Part shown: positions 1 through 8,786 of the stretch, one piece after another
Layout of the letters: every line of letters begins with the position of its first letter
Position numbering within the stretch: position 1 is the first letter of the stretch
DNA from: an uncultured Duncaniella sp.
GTDB lineage: Bacteria > Bacteroidota > Bacteroidia > Bacteroidales > Muribaculaceae
Assembly: GCA_910577255.1 (NCBI GenBank)
Contig: CAJTMH010000001.1
Location: 744,001-808,000 of the forward strand
Direction of reading: 5' to 3'
DNA length: 64,000 nt
Translations under genes and position numbers: made by a program
The notes under the pieces: generated by a model
The model's input: the letters and a program-made list of their open reading frames with translations, nothing else
Databases searched by the model: none
Told to the model about the DNA's origin: nothing

Positions 1-1541
1 GGATCAAGTACTCTAGGAGATAGATGATACAGAGTCTGGCCATTCATCATAAACGGCACAGCCACCCAGTCAACACCGTTGCGGGTAAAGATGCGCACAT
101 CCACCCCATCCTCCATATTCTCCATTCGTTCAATCCTACAACCCATGGGACACGCCGAAGCCAAGAAATCGCCATTTCCGAGTCTTACCTCGCTGTGGGG
201 CTCCACGGTAATTCCACGGACTTCAGAGGGAAGAATAACCAGACGTTTTTCACCTAATCCATAGTAGCGGTTGAAACACCAGAAGAGATACATATCATCA
301 GCATCTATCACCCCTCTTGACTTATTTAACAGCCACCATGGTTGAGCATCATCACGTGTGACATCACTGAACACAATGCCATCATCTGACTTCTTGTATA
401 ATTCTATCACTTCATTAGTCTCCTTACCATAACGGATCTGCCATTGCATAAAACCGACATAGTGGACGATAAGAATCACCGTCAGAGCAGCGCTGACCAC
501 CACACCAAACTTCTTTCCAATCCTGACATCTGAATTGTTAATCATTATAAAGAAACCGATCATGGCGAAAATTGATGCAAACCATCCGCTTCGTCCAACT
601 ATACCTGACACCGCGCTGAACAAGAATGCACCAATCGAAGCCAGGGAAAACAGAAACCAAGGTGTTTTCCACAACTTTGTCAACAACCTCCTGCCACTTT
701 TGAAAAGCGTTAGACATATCAGCACAATGTAATATGCCAGGGGGATGTAATCCGATTTTAACAGCAGGAGACCCAACGGATCATCAGGTTCACTAATTTC
801 ACCCAAACGCAACCATGTTCCAGGTGACAATAAGCACCATAATGCTCCGGCTACACAACTCCAGGCCACCCACTTAGTCCCTTTATCCAATTCTCGCCAC
901 GAATGTGTCAGATAAATATATGCAGCACCGCTGATTACCAATGGCACGCCACAAGCCTCATGCATTCCTCCGGCCAAGAGCCCTATACAGCACCATCCGG
1001 CTAATTTCCACCCTCTTAATCCACTAAGGACAGACGGCTTCACAAAAAGGCACCAGACCATCAGTAGCGCAAACGCGACAGCCACTACATAATTATATGT
1101 CACCGCATAAATCACAAAGTTGTCCCACCACGGCAAACCTAAACCCATCAAAGCAATCAACACCATTTGTGATGTGACCGATGCACGTCTGAACATGGAG
1201 CATTTTATTGCCAACAGGAACATCGCTCCGGTAGCTAAAGCCACAATCAAAGCGTTGAACCAGTGTGGGAACCAAAGAAGATTGAACGAAAGGAGATTAT
1301 TGGCAAACCGACCGTTGTTGACCATCCAGTGCTTCACCACCCACCGCGGGAAAAAATCAATAATGGCATCATAGTAACCTGTCGGTACCCCTCTCAATCC
1401 ATGAAATCCACAAAGATAAGCCAGATCGTCCCCCATATACTCCATGTAGTTATATATCACCATGTAAGCCATAGTGATAAATGCCACCATAAATAATGGC
1501 CATTTGGATGCGAAGGACTCGATTCTATCTTTAGTTTTCAT
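1..1541 (-). CDS. Polytopic membrane protein, DUF6056-like, C-terminus outside window
   Basis: The frame opens at an ATG at 1541 and has no stop down to the window edge, so at least 513 codons are present and the C terminus is missing. The first ~365 residues contain about ten hydrophobic stretches, the first at ~14-33, and a GGMHEACGVPLV motif inside a membrane region; the remaining ~150 visible residues look soluble. A multi-span part with a short GGxxHE-type motif and an outside tail resembles the DUF6056 membrane proteins of Bacteroidales, which are distantly like GT-C glycosyltransferases, but the family is tentative and no substrate can be named. It begins 36 bp after the DUF5063 gene and is probably the distal gene of the yicC-gmk-nadD transcript. 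Confidence 0.8.
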   Translation of the reverse strand, partial: MKTKDRIESFASKWPLFMVAFITMAYMVIYNYMEYMGDDLAYLCGFHGLRGVPTGYYDAIIDFFPRWVVKHWMVNNGRFANNLLSFNLLWFPHWFNALIVALATGAMFLLAIKCSMFRRASVTSQMVLIALMGLGLPWWDNFVIYAVTYNYVVAVAFALLMVWCLFVKPSVLSGLRGWKLAGWCCIGLLAGGMHEACGVPLVISGAAYIYLTHSWRELDKGTKWVAWSCVAGALWCLLSPGTWLRLGEISEPDDPLGLLLLKSDYIPLAYYIVLICLTLFKSGRRLLTKLWKTPWFLFSLASIGAFLFSAVSGIVGRSGWFASIFAMIGFFIMINNSDVRIGKKFGVVVSAALTVILIVHYVGFMQWQIRYGKETNEVIELYKKSDDGIVFSDVTRDDAQPWWLLNKSRGVIDADDMYLFWCFNRYYGLGEKRLVILPSEVRGITVEPHSEVRLGNGDFLASACPMGCRIERMENMEDGVDVRIFTRNGVDWVAVPFMMNGQTLYHLSPRVLD

Positions 1542-1577
1542 GGTCTATAATGGTCTGCAATGCTCTCTTATGAGCAC

Positions 1578-2099
1578 CTACACATCATCTTCATCAACCG
1601 ACTTATAATAAATATGATTAAGCGGGCGCAACAGATTACATAACTTTTGGCTCCAATAAGTGGCAAAATCCTCTTTCACTGCCACAAGGGCAGAATTTAT
1701 CGCCTCGTCAGGAGCATCTTTCACTGCCACGATAAAATTATACAGGACCTGGAACACATCACAAATCCCCTCGGCCACACTCGCGCCTATAGGAGTGTCA
1801 GAGTATTTCATATCCTCCTCAAACACCTCAAGATACACGTCATCCGGTCCAAGCAGATTCTCAATCTGACGTCTCACCGACTCATAGTAATCCTCATCAA
1901 GATAGCTGTCAAGATATGGCTCGTCATCATCCATCAAAGGCTCGGGCGACAGGTCAGAGGCCGAGATATAGATGCGGGGCAGAAGCCTCAACATTGATGC
2001 GACAAATTCATGCAGTGTGGTTTCTCTTGAATTTTCCACTGCAAAACAATATTCATTGCATAGGCCTATGAATGCCAAAGAATTAGTATTGAGTTCCAT
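1578..2099 (-). CDS. DUF5063 domain-containing protein
   Basis: A 173-residue acidic, soluble protein with no signal peptide, matching in length and N-terminal pattern (NSLAFIGLCNEYCFAVENS) the DUF5063 family found next to nadD/gmk in many Bacteroidales. The ATG at 2099 is preferred over an in-frame TTG six bases upstream. The start lies 12 bp downstream of the nadD stop, so the two are almost certainly co-transcribed. The middle of the protein carries an acidic run (residues ~60-75) and the last residues are DEDDV. Biochemical function of the family is unknown to me; linkage suggests a housekeeping role but that is inference. Confidence 0.8.
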   Translation of the reverse strand: MELNTNSLAFIGLCNEYCFAVENSRETTLHEFVASMLRLLPRIYISASDLSPEPLMDDDEPYLDSYLDEDYYESVRRQIENLLGPDDVYLEVFEEDMKYSDTPIGASVAEGICDVFQVLYNFIVAVKDAPDEAINSALVAVKEDFATYWSQKLCNLLRPLNHIYYKSVDEDDV

Positions 2100-2111
2100 A
2101 ATCAAAAACTA

Positions 2112-2693
2112 TTAGCGTTTTGCTCCGTAAAGATTATTGTCAAGTATATAAGAATAGACGCCCTGAGGCAAGAAATAGTTCATATCCTTACCCTTGGCCA
2201 ATGCCTTCCGGATAAAAGAACTTGACACATCAGCCGTGGGAGCTGACACAACATCAACCCCATCATCATAAATCGTGCCCAAAGGATAGCCGGGACGCGG
2301 ATATATTATGACACCGAAATCCGACAGGATACTTTCAGCGTCCTTCCACTGGTCAAATATCTTCCAATTATCACTGCCGATTATGAGTTTGAACGTATGG
2401 CGCGGATAACGCTTTGCGAGATAGCGTAATGTATTTATTGTATAAGATGGGCGGGGCATCGCCAGCTCAATGTCGCAAATATTCAGCCCTTTGGTATTCC
2501 CGATAGCCCTCTCAAGCATTCGAAGGCGCTGCACATCTGGGATAAGCTCCTCCGGATTAGCTTTCAAGGGATTTAATGGCGACAACGTTAGCCACACCTC
2601 ATCCAGGCCGGCAAACTGTTGCAGGTAGCTCGCAAGCATCGTGTGCCCGATATGCACCGGATTGAATGAACCGCCAAGAATCCCTATAGTCAT
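2112..2693 (-). CDS. nadD: Nicotinate-nucleotide adenylyltransferase
   Basis: Transfers AMP from ATP to nicotinate mononucleotide to make deamido-NAD in cytosolic NAD synthesis. The 193-residue protein opens with the nucleotidyltransferase signature GGSFNPVHIGH (residues 7-17, with the HxGH pair) and near the C terminus has the second signature VSSSFIRKAL, matching the ISSTxIR motif of NadD. Length is normal for the family. It follows gmk by 40 bp and precedes the DUF5063 gene by 12 bp, within a minus-strand set yicC, gmk, nadD that recurs in Bacteroidales. No oddities seen. Confidence 0.95.
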   Translation of the reverse strand: MTIGILGGSFNPVHIGHTMLASYLQQFAGLDEVWLTLSPLNPLKANPEELIPDVQRLRMLERAIGNTKGLNICDIELAMPRPSYTINTLRYLAKRYPRHTFKLIIGSDNWKIFDQWKDAESILSDFGVIIYPRPGYPLGTIYDDGVDVVSAPTADVSSSFIRKALAKGKDMNYFLPQGVYSYILDNNLYGAKR

Positions 2694-2733
2694 AATTATA
2701 TTGCTTCTAATAATATGTCACGCACCTGACATG

Positions 2734-3312
2734 TTAATCTGCGATGAATCTCTTGATTGTGTCACCGACTTCAGTTACAGCCTTATTCAGCTCATCGTTA
2801 ACAACCACAAAGTCAAATTGAGGAGCGAACGAAATCTCATATTCAGCCTTTCCGACACGCTGCTCTATAGCCTCCTTGGAGTCGGTGTTGCGTCCTTCGA
2901 GTCGGGCCCGCAACTCTCCGATGCTCGGTGGCTGTATGAAAATGCTCACAGCAGCCTGACCATAGAGCTTCTTCACATTAACGCCTCCCTTCACATCAAT
3001 GTCGAGGATGACATTATGGCCTTCATCAGTGATACGGCTTATCTCTCGCTTCAATGTGCCATAATATCGGCCTGGGTAGACTTCCTCATATTCAACGAAG
3101 GCGTCCTTGGCAATGGCATCATTGAACTCCTCGTCAGTAAGGAAATAGTAATTGACACCGTCTTGTTCCCCTTCACGCGGACTGCGGTTGGTCGCGGAAA
3201 TCGAGAATTGCATGTCGATATCACCCTGCTTCAGCAGAGCATTTATGATGGTGGATTTTCCACATCCTGACGGAGCCGAGATTATGATTATCTTACCTTT
3301 CATAAATTCCAT
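2734..3312 (-). CDS. gmk: Guanylate kinase
   Basis: Phosphorylates GMP to GDP with ATP. The 192-residue sequence has the P-loop SAPSGCGKST (residues ~12-21), the GMP-binding stretch SISATNRSPREGEQDGVNYY, and the VEYEEVYPGRYYGT segment typical of guanylate kinases. Two starts are possible, ATG at 3312 (MEFMKGK) or at 3303 (MKGK); both leave a short gap to the yicC stop at 3322. It lies between yicC and nadD and is likely translated from the same message. Confidence 0.95.
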   Translation of the reverse strand: MEFMKGKIIIISAPSGCGKSTIINALLKQGDIDMQFSISATNRSPREGEQDGVNYYFLTDEEFNDAIAKDAFVEYEEVYPGRYYGTLKREISRITDEGHNVILDIDVKGGVNVKKLYGQAAVSIFIQPPSIGELRARLEGRNTDSKEAIEQRVGKAEYEISFAPQFDFVVVNDELNKAVTEVGDTIKRFIAD

Positions 3313-3321
3313 TACGAGATA

Positions 3322-4197
3322 TTACATCACATTAAGCACCTGCTCTTTGATCTGCTCCAATTCATCTTTCATCTGAACCACGAGCTTCTGCATTTCGGCA
3401 TGATTGCTTTTTGAACCGAGAGTATTGATTTCGCGGCCTATTTCCTGTGTGATGAAACCAAGTTTCTTTCCCTGTCCCTTTTCGCCATGCATCGTCTCCA
3501 TGAAATAATTGAGATGCTGGCCGAGACGTTGTTTCTCCTCATTGACATCCAGTTTTTCTATGAAGAAGAACATCTCCTGTTCCAGGCGCGACTTGTCATA
3601 ATCAATATTCTGGAGCTTGGCCAATCCCTCCTCCATACGTGCACGTATCTTCACGAGACGTTCACTTTCATACTGCGGTATCTGGGCGAGGAGCGAACGG
3701 ATTTTTTCAATACGCAGAGTGAAAAATGCCTCCAGTTTTTCACCTTCCACACGGCGGAACGCCATCAGCGCCTCTGCAGCCTCATGCAATGCAGTCATCA
3801 CACCTTCAACTTCAGCCTCATTGGCCTCGTTGACTGATTCTGTCTTCATCACATCCGGGAACCTCAGCAGCACACTGTACCAATCTTCTGGTGTCGGTAT
3901 ACCCAGATCTGCTGCGGCAGCCTCTATTTCAGCTTTATATGCCTTAAGCACAGGCACATTGAACCGCATCACCGCATCGGCCGAAACTGACTCCAGATAG
4001 ATAGTCAAATCAACTTTGCCACGCTCCAACGCATGAGCTATGTAATTGCGCATCTGCAATTCATGCTCACGCAAACTCGAAGGCACTCGCGCAGCGATGT
4101 CGATCTGCTTGCTATTTAACGATTTAACCTCGACTGTAATCTTTTTGCCGGGAAGCTCGACAATCGACTTCCCGAAACCCGTCATTGAATATAACAT
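3322..4197 (-). CDS. yicC: YicC/YloC family endoribonuclease
   Basis: YicC-family proteins are cytosolic endoribonucleases reported to act on small RNA and RNA decay. The start is placed at the ATG at 4197 because the protein then begins MLYSMTGFGK, the family's usual N terminus; the frame is open upstream to 4284 but that part crosses the likely promoter. The resulting 291 residues include the conserved N-terminal VEVKSLNSKQID segment and the C-terminal DUF1732 block with TLGSKSNHAEMQ and the final EQIKEQVLNVM. First gene of the minus-strand yicC-gmk-nadD group, divergent from tsaB. Confidence 0.93.
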   Translation of the reverse strand: MLYSMTGFGKSIVELPGKKITVEVKSLNSKQIDIAARVPSSLREHELQMRNYIAHALERGKVDLTIYLESVSADAVMRFNVPVLKAYKAEIEAAAADLGIPTPEDWYSVLLRFPDVMKTESVNEANEAEVEGVMTALHEAAEALMAFRRVEGEKLEAFFTLRIEKIRSLLAQIPQYESERLVKIRARMEEGLAKLQNIDYDKSRLEQEMFFFIEKLDVNEEKQRLGQHLNYFMETMHGEKGQGKKLGFITQEIGREINTLGSKSNHAEMQKLVVQMKDELEQIKEQVLNVM

Positions 4198-4283
4198 ACT
4201 GTAGTCAGTTTTTACGACATGTACACGGCACACGGAAAGGTTATCCGCGCCGATAACAGATATCAATAAGAATATTTTCCCCA

Positions 4284-4291
4284 CAAAATTA
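4284..4291 (-). promoter_or_regulatory. Predicted -7 element for yicC operon
   Basis: TAATTTTG on the minus strand fits the Bacteroidota -7 consensus TAnnTTTG and lies 86 bp upstream of the yicC ATG, back to back with the tsaB element. No clear -33 TTTG was found. Confidence 0.5.
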
Positions 4292-4313
4292 CAATTTTCT
4301 CAGCATAAACGAG

Positions 4314-4321
4314 TAACTTTG
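4314..4321 (+). promoter_or_regulatory. Predicted -7 element for tsaB
   Basis: TAACTTTG matches the Bacteroidota TAnnTTTG consensus and lies 39 bp before the tsaB ATG at 4361. It would place the transcript start near 4328, which argues against the earlier in-frame ATG at 4319. Confidence 0.55.
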
Positions 4322-4360
4322 CGTCATAAAATTGTCACCTCAACGAGTAAAAATCACATA

Positions 4361-5059
4361 ATGGCTGTCATACTAAACATTGAAACATCAACCAACGTCT
4401 GTTCGGTAGCTTTGACCGCTGAAGGTATGGTACTTGCCCATCAGGAAGAAATGGAGGGCAGAAACCATGCAGCACTTCTGAGCGGATTCATAAAATATTG
4501 TCTTGATTTCGCGGCGGAAAAAGAGCTGAAACTCGAAGCCGTGGCAGTCTCGATGGGGCCCGGCAGCTACACCGGTCTCCGAATCGGACTTTCAGAGGCA
4601 AAAGGCCTTGCTTACGCCCTCGACATCCCCCTTATCGGAATCAATACACTGCAGCTGATGGCATGCCAAGTGATGTTCACCCATGAGCTCGAAGGTGACG
4701 AAATTTTCGTCCCGATGATTGACGCAAGGCGCATGGAGGTCTATACGGCTGCTTATGACTTCGCTCTTCAGGATATAATGCCACAGCAACCTCTCATACT
4801 TGACTCCGAGAGCTATGGCCCTATACTGAAAGAGCATCGGAAAGTCCTTTTCTTCGGTAATGGAAGCGACAAGGCAAAATCAGTAATCACAGCGTCTAAT
4901 GCTGTTTTTATCCCTGACATAACCCCACTTGCCATTGACATGATAGCACTTGCCGAACGTGCATATTCGCAAAAAGATTTCATCGACACCGCATATAGTG
5001 TACCTAATTATATCAAAGATTTTCAGGCAACAAAACCTAAAAACAGCGTGCTCGGGTGA
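4361..5059 (+). CDS. tsaB: tRNA threonylcarbamoyladenosine biosynthesis protein TsaB
   Basis: TsaB is the non-catalytic partner of TsaD in making the t6A base at position 37 of ANN-decoding tRNAs. The start at 4361 gives MAVILNIETSTNVCSVAL, the family's normal N terminus of an ASKHA-fold protein, and the second conserved block SMGPGSYTGLRIGLSEAKG is present at residues ~65-85. The length is 232 residues, typical. The stop overlaps the GTG start of the next gene as GTGA, so translation is coupled. The ancillary C-terminal half is less conserved, as usual in this family. Confidence 0.92.
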   Translation: MAVILNIETSTNVCSVALTAEGMVLAHQEEMEGRNHAALLSGFIKYCLDFAAEKELKLEAVAVSMGPGSYTGLRIGLSEAKGLAYALDIPLIGINTLQLMACQVMFTHELEGDEIFVPMIDARRMEVYTAAYDFALQDIMPQQPLILDSESYGPILKEHRKVLFFGNGSDKAKSVITASNAVFIPDITPLAIDMIALAERAYSQKDFIDTAYSVPNYIKDFQATKPKNSVLG

Positions 5060-6222
5060 ACGATTTCAACAGACTGCGCCTGAAGCATCACGGCGATCCT
5101 CAGAAATTATGGGAAATCCTACAGGCAGAGTGCCGCGCAAAAACGGCTAAGAAACTCCCTGTCACACTACGTTGCCAGGAGTTCGTATTCCCATCATTAC
5201 AAATTGCCGAAATGGCTACTTCCGACGATGTGGCCGCCATACACGCCTCTCTTATACCCGAAAATTCCAAGGTGCTTGACATGACGTGCGGATTGGGCAT
5301 CGACACATTCCATTTTGCTCTTAAAGCCGCGTCAGTGACTGCTGTGGAATTAAACCATGACAATTATGTCGCCGCCTGTCACAACAAAGCGGCTTTGGGT
5401 TTGGACAATGTATGCGTCATCGAAGGTGACAGCATCAATTGGCTCAGCAACCAGTCAGACAAACATTTTGATGTGATTTTTATTGATCCGGCAAGGCGTG
5501 ATGCGTCCGGCCGGCACTTTGCGCTCAAACAATGCCAGCCTGACGTTGTTGAATCACTCCATCTATTGATGGACCGGTGCGACCGGTTGATAATAAAGGC
5601 ATCCCCGATGATTGACATCGAAGGTGCATGGCGCGAATTAGGAGTTGAATGCTGTGAGACAGTGGTCATCGGGACAAGGAAAGAGTGCAAGGAGGTAGTC
5701 TTCATACTCTCCGGAAAATATCCTGCTACCGATGTCATACGTTGCATCACCATCGACTCTCCCGAGTTCAGTTTTTCTAAAACGACTGAGCGCGGAACCT
5801 CTTCCCTATCCCTGGGAGAAGGGGATATGAAAATCATTGAGGACACTCCATGCGGATATCTCTACGAACCCTATCCGGCTGTAATGAAAGGTGGCGGCAT
5901 GGGATGTCTAAGCCGTGTATTTGATTTGCGGAAATTTCACCCCAATACAAATCTGTTTTTTTCCGACACATATATCCCCGACTTTCCTGGTGAGATCTTT
6001 GCCATAAAAAACATCATGCCATTCTCAAAGGCAGCCGTAAAAGGATTTTCCGCGCAATATCCTAAACTCAATGTTGCCGTACGCAATTTCCCGCTTTCAG
6101 CGCCGGAATTAGCTAAAAAATTAAAAATCAAAGAGGGAGGATCAGAGATGGTATTCGGCCTGACAGCAACCGGAGGCAACAAATACTTAATCATAACCGA
6201 CATGGCCCAAAAACAGGCATAA
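5056..6222 (+). CDS. Class I SAM-dependent methyltransferase with THUMP-like C-terminal domain
   Basis: A 388-residue predicted RNA or protein methyltransferase. It contains motif I VLDMTCGLGIDTFHFA (residues ~74-89), the acidic motif II AVELNHDN, and a catalytic-type motif DVIFIDPARRDASG; the C-terminal third ends in a THUMP-like region that includes ATGGNKYLI. Proteins with this architecture are common in Bacteroidota, but the substrate is not known to me. The start is a GTG at 5056 overlapping the tsaB stop by four bases (GTGA). Linkage to tsaB suggests, without proving, a tRNA substrate. Confidence 0.85.
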   Translation: MNDFNRLRLKHHGDPQKLWEILQAECRAKTAKKLPVTLRCQEFVFPSLQIAEMATSDDVAAIHASLIPENSKVLDMTCGLGIDTFHFALKAASVTAVELNHDNYVAACHNKAALGLDNVCVIEGDSINWLSNQSDKHFDVIFIDPARRDASGRHFALKQCQPDVVESLHLLMDRCDRLIIKASPMIDIEGAWRELGVECCETVVIGTRKECKEVVFILSGKYPATDVIRCITIDSPEFSFSKTTERGTSSLSLGEGDMKIIEDTPCGYLYEPYPAVMKGGGMGCLSRVFDLRKFHPNTNLFFSDTYIPDFPGEIFAIKNIMPFSKAAVKGFSAQYPKLNVAVRNFPLSAPELAKKLKIKEGGSEMVFGLTATGGNKYLIITDMAQKQA

Positions 6223-6263
6223 AAATCGGAGGGAAAGGTTGGCATTTCCGACCTTTCCCTCCG
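6222..6263. terminator. Hairpin between convergent methyltransferase and rlmB
   Basis: A 16-bp stem (6227-6242 with 6248-6263, one G-U pair) with a five-base loop lies between two convergent stops. On the minus strand it is followed by TTTTT, so it should terminate rlmB; it can serve the plus-strand gene as well. Confidence 0.85.
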
Positions 6264-6288
6264 GCATATATCATCATTTTTCGTAAAA

Positions 6289-7044
6289 TCAGATTATTTC
6301 TAAATTTGCGTTCAGACGTTGACGCACCACTTCATAAATCATAACTCCGGCTGCCACGGATACGTTAAGTGATCCGATATTGCCAAACATCGGTATTGCC
6401 ACTTTTGTCTCACACTGCTTCATCGTCTCTGCGGAGATACCGGTGTCTTCAGCACCCATCACCAGCGCCACCGGATCGGTATATGCGCCTTCGGTATAAT
6501 TGATATCAGCTTTTTCCGACACTGCCACTACATTATAGCCATTCTCTCTAAGGAATTTAGCAGCCCATGCAATAGATGGGACACGGCACACCGGGATATG
6601 ATGTAATGCGCCAGCCGATGTCTTGATGGCATCGCCACCCACCGACACGCTTCCATGCTCAGGAATCACAATCGCGTCAACACCTGCGCACTCACAAGTA
6701 CGAGCTATCGCGCCGAAGTTACGCACATCGGTAATCCCATCAAGGAGTACGATAAACGGCAGGATTCCGGCCTCATACAATTCAGGCACAAGATAATCCA
6801 ACCTATGATAGGTAATCGCCGACATCATAGCCAGCACGCCCTGATGGTTCTTCCGGGTGATACGGTTTATGCGCTCCACTGGCACACGTTGCATCACCAC
6901 ACGGTTCTGCCTGGCCTTGGATATTAGTTCAGAAGCCAAATCGCCCTGCAAATCCTTGGCGATAAAAATCTTATCTATTTCTTTACCGGCATCTATAGCT
7001 TCGATGACAGCACGTATTCCATATATGTAATCAGATGGTTCCAT
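6289..7044 (-). CDS. rlmB: 23S rRNA (guanosine-2'-O)-methyltransferase RlmB
   Basis: A SpoU/TrmH-type 2'-O-methyltransferase expected to modify G2251 of 23S rRNA. The 251 residues have an N-terminal substrate-binding domain starting DYIYGIRAVIEAID and the SpoU motifs: motif 1 LDGITDVRNFGAIARTCE with the catalytic Asn-Arg, motif 2 LVMGAEDTGIS and motif 3 IPMFGNIGSLNVSVAAGV forming the trefoil knot. It is the last gene of the dnaN-to-rlmB series, starting 26 bp after the recN stop. Other SpoU methyltransferases look alike, so the exact target is by analogy. Confidence 0.92.
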   Translation of the reverse strand: MEPSDYIYGIRAVIEAIDAGKEIDKIFIAKDLQGDLASELISKARQNRVVMQRVPVERINRITRKNHQGVLAMMSAITYHRLDYLVPELYEAGILPFIVLLDGITDVRNFGAIARTCECAGVDAIVIPEHGSVSVGGDAIKTSAGALHHIPVCRVPSIAWAAKFLRENGYNVVAVSEKADINYTEGAYTDPVALVMGAEDTGISAETMKQCETKVAIPMFGNIGSLNVSVAAGVMIYEVVRQRLNANLEII

Positions 7045-7069
7045 ATTTATATATATTTATTTAGTCCTA

Positions 7070-8728
7070 TTAATTTGCAAGCAGAGAGCGGGCCGCGGCC
7101 ATCGCAGTTTCGTCAATGGTGGCGCCACCGAGCATTGCCGCAATCGCGCCTACCCTCTCTTCATCCGAGAGCTGGGCAATCCGCGTGTGGGTCGAGTGCT
7201 CGTCATCCTCTTTGTAGACACGATACTGGTGATTGCCCTTCGACGCAACCTGCGGGAGATGGGTAATGGCTGTGACCTGGATGTTTGCAGAGATTTCACG
7301 CATCATCTCACCCATTCGATTAGCTACATCGCCCGAAACACCGGTGTCAATCTCATCAAAAATTATGCTCGGGAGCTGCATACGAGATGCTATGATTGAC
7401 TTCACCGACAACATCAAGCGAGATATTTCACCCCCGGAGGCAGTCGCCCCAACAGGCATCAACGGTTGATTTTTGTTGAATGCAAACATGAATTGCACGG
7501 AGTCCATGCCAGTAGCTGTCATGTCGGCAGGCAACACTTGAATATCACACTGAAGATTTTTCATTCCTAAAGGCATCGCGACTTCCCTTAAACGTTCGCC
7601 GAAGCGCTTGGCCTCTACCTTTCGTGCCTCAGAAATCTCCATAGCTATCTCTTTGGCCAATGCCTTAGCCCTGCGCGCATCCCTCTCCATATCCTTGAGC
7701 AGTTCATCTGAATTATCAAGATCCATCAGACGCATACGCAATTTATCCCTTAACGAAATGAGGGCATCGCCATTATCCACATGGTGTTTATGACACAACG
7801 AATAGATGGAATTGAGCCTATCCTCTATCATCATCAACTCCCCGGGGTCGGCTGAAAGATTTTCGTTAAGGTCAGTAAGTGTCGAGGCTATGTCGTTAAG
7901 TTCGATTTTCACGGATTCAAGCCTTTCTGAAATCTTATCACCCGGATTAATCACTCCGTCAAGCTCCTCACACGCATCCATGGCCGACTGGACAAGTGAT
8001 AAGGCATTATCGCCATCATTCGACAAAGCTCCTGCGGCCCTGCCGAGAGCATTTTTAATGACAGCCAGATTGCTCATTACCTCACGTTCACGCTCAAGTT
8101 CGGCTTGCTCGCCAGGTTGAAGGTTGAGCTCTTCGAGCTGCTCAAGCTGAAACCGGGTAAACTCTTCATCCTCCCTGTTTCGCTCCACTTTTGCCCGCAT
8201 AACCTTCAACTGCCTTATTGCCTCACGCAAAGCATTGTAACGTTTTGCGTACTCTTGAAGTCTTGAGCCGTTTCCGGCAAGCGTGTCAATGATTTTCAGT
8301 TGGAACTCTGGAGTTGAGAGCAATTGATTCTGATGCTGCGAGTGTATATCGATAAGGTGCATAGCCACAGACTGCAACTTGGCCAGAGGCACAGGCGAGT
8401 CGTTGACAAAGGCTCTTGACCTTCCGGCCGGAGCGATTTCCCTGCGCAGGATGCATCTGTCATCGTCCCATTCGATATCCGCCTCCAGGCAATATTCCTT
8501 GAGAGCCGAATATTCCCCTACCGTGAAGACCGCTTCTATCACGCTCTTGGCTTGAGGATTCGACACCACACGCGTGTCGGCTCTTCCTCCGAGGATCAAG
8601 GAAAGGGCACCAAGTATAATCGACTTTCCGGCCCCGGTTTCACCTGTTATCACATTGAAACCGCTATGAAACCGGATGTCAATCAAATCAATCAGTGCAT
8701 AATTGGATATGTGGAGTGATTCGAGCAC
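7070..8728 (-). CDS. recN: DNA repair protein RecN
   Basis: An SMC-like ATPase acting in double-strand break repair. The start is taken as the GTG at 8728 giving VLESLHISNYALIDL, because the open frame upstream to 8866 runs into the preceding porD gene; the product is then 552 residues, the normal RecN size. Walker A GETGAGKS is near residue 30, the coiled-coil arms occupy roughly 150-370, and the C-terminal lobe has the signature ASGGEISRLMLS and Walker B IIFDEIDTGVSG. It lies 58 bp after porD and 25 bp before rlmB. Confidence 0.95.
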   Translation of the reverse strand: MLESLHISNYALIDLIDIRFHSGFNVITGETGAGKSIILGALSLILGGRADTRVVSNPQAKSVIEAVFTVGEYSALKEYCLEADIEWDDDRCILRREIAPAGRSRAFVNDSPVPLAKLQSVAMHLIDIHSQHQNQLLSTPEFQLKIIDTLAGNGSRLQEYAKRYNALREAIRQLKVMRAKVERNREDEEFTRFQLEQLEELNLQPGEQAELEREREVMSNLAVIKNALGRAAGALSNDGDNALSLVQSAMDACEELDGVINPGDKISERLESVKIELNDIASTLTDLNENLSADPGELMMIEDRLNSIYSLCHKHHVDNGDALISLRDKLRMRLMDLDNSDELLKDMERDARRAKALAKEIAMEISEARKVEAKRFGERLREVAMPLGMKNLQCDIQVLPADMTATGMDSVQFMFAFNKNQPLMPVGATASGGEISRLMLSVKSIIASRMQLPSIIFDEIDTGVSGDVANRMGEMMREISANIQVTAITHLPQVASKGNHQYRVYKEDDEHSTHTRIAQLSDEERVGAIAAMLGGATIDETAMAAARSLLAN

Positions 8729-8786
8729 TTTATATTTTTTAATTGGGTTTATAATGTAAAAACGAACGAAACCATGAAAAAGGTTA

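Noticed and set aside
2641..3270. 209-residue plus-strand frame opposite gmk
   Set aside because: It lies antisense to gmk, which has complete motifs, and has no recognisable features.
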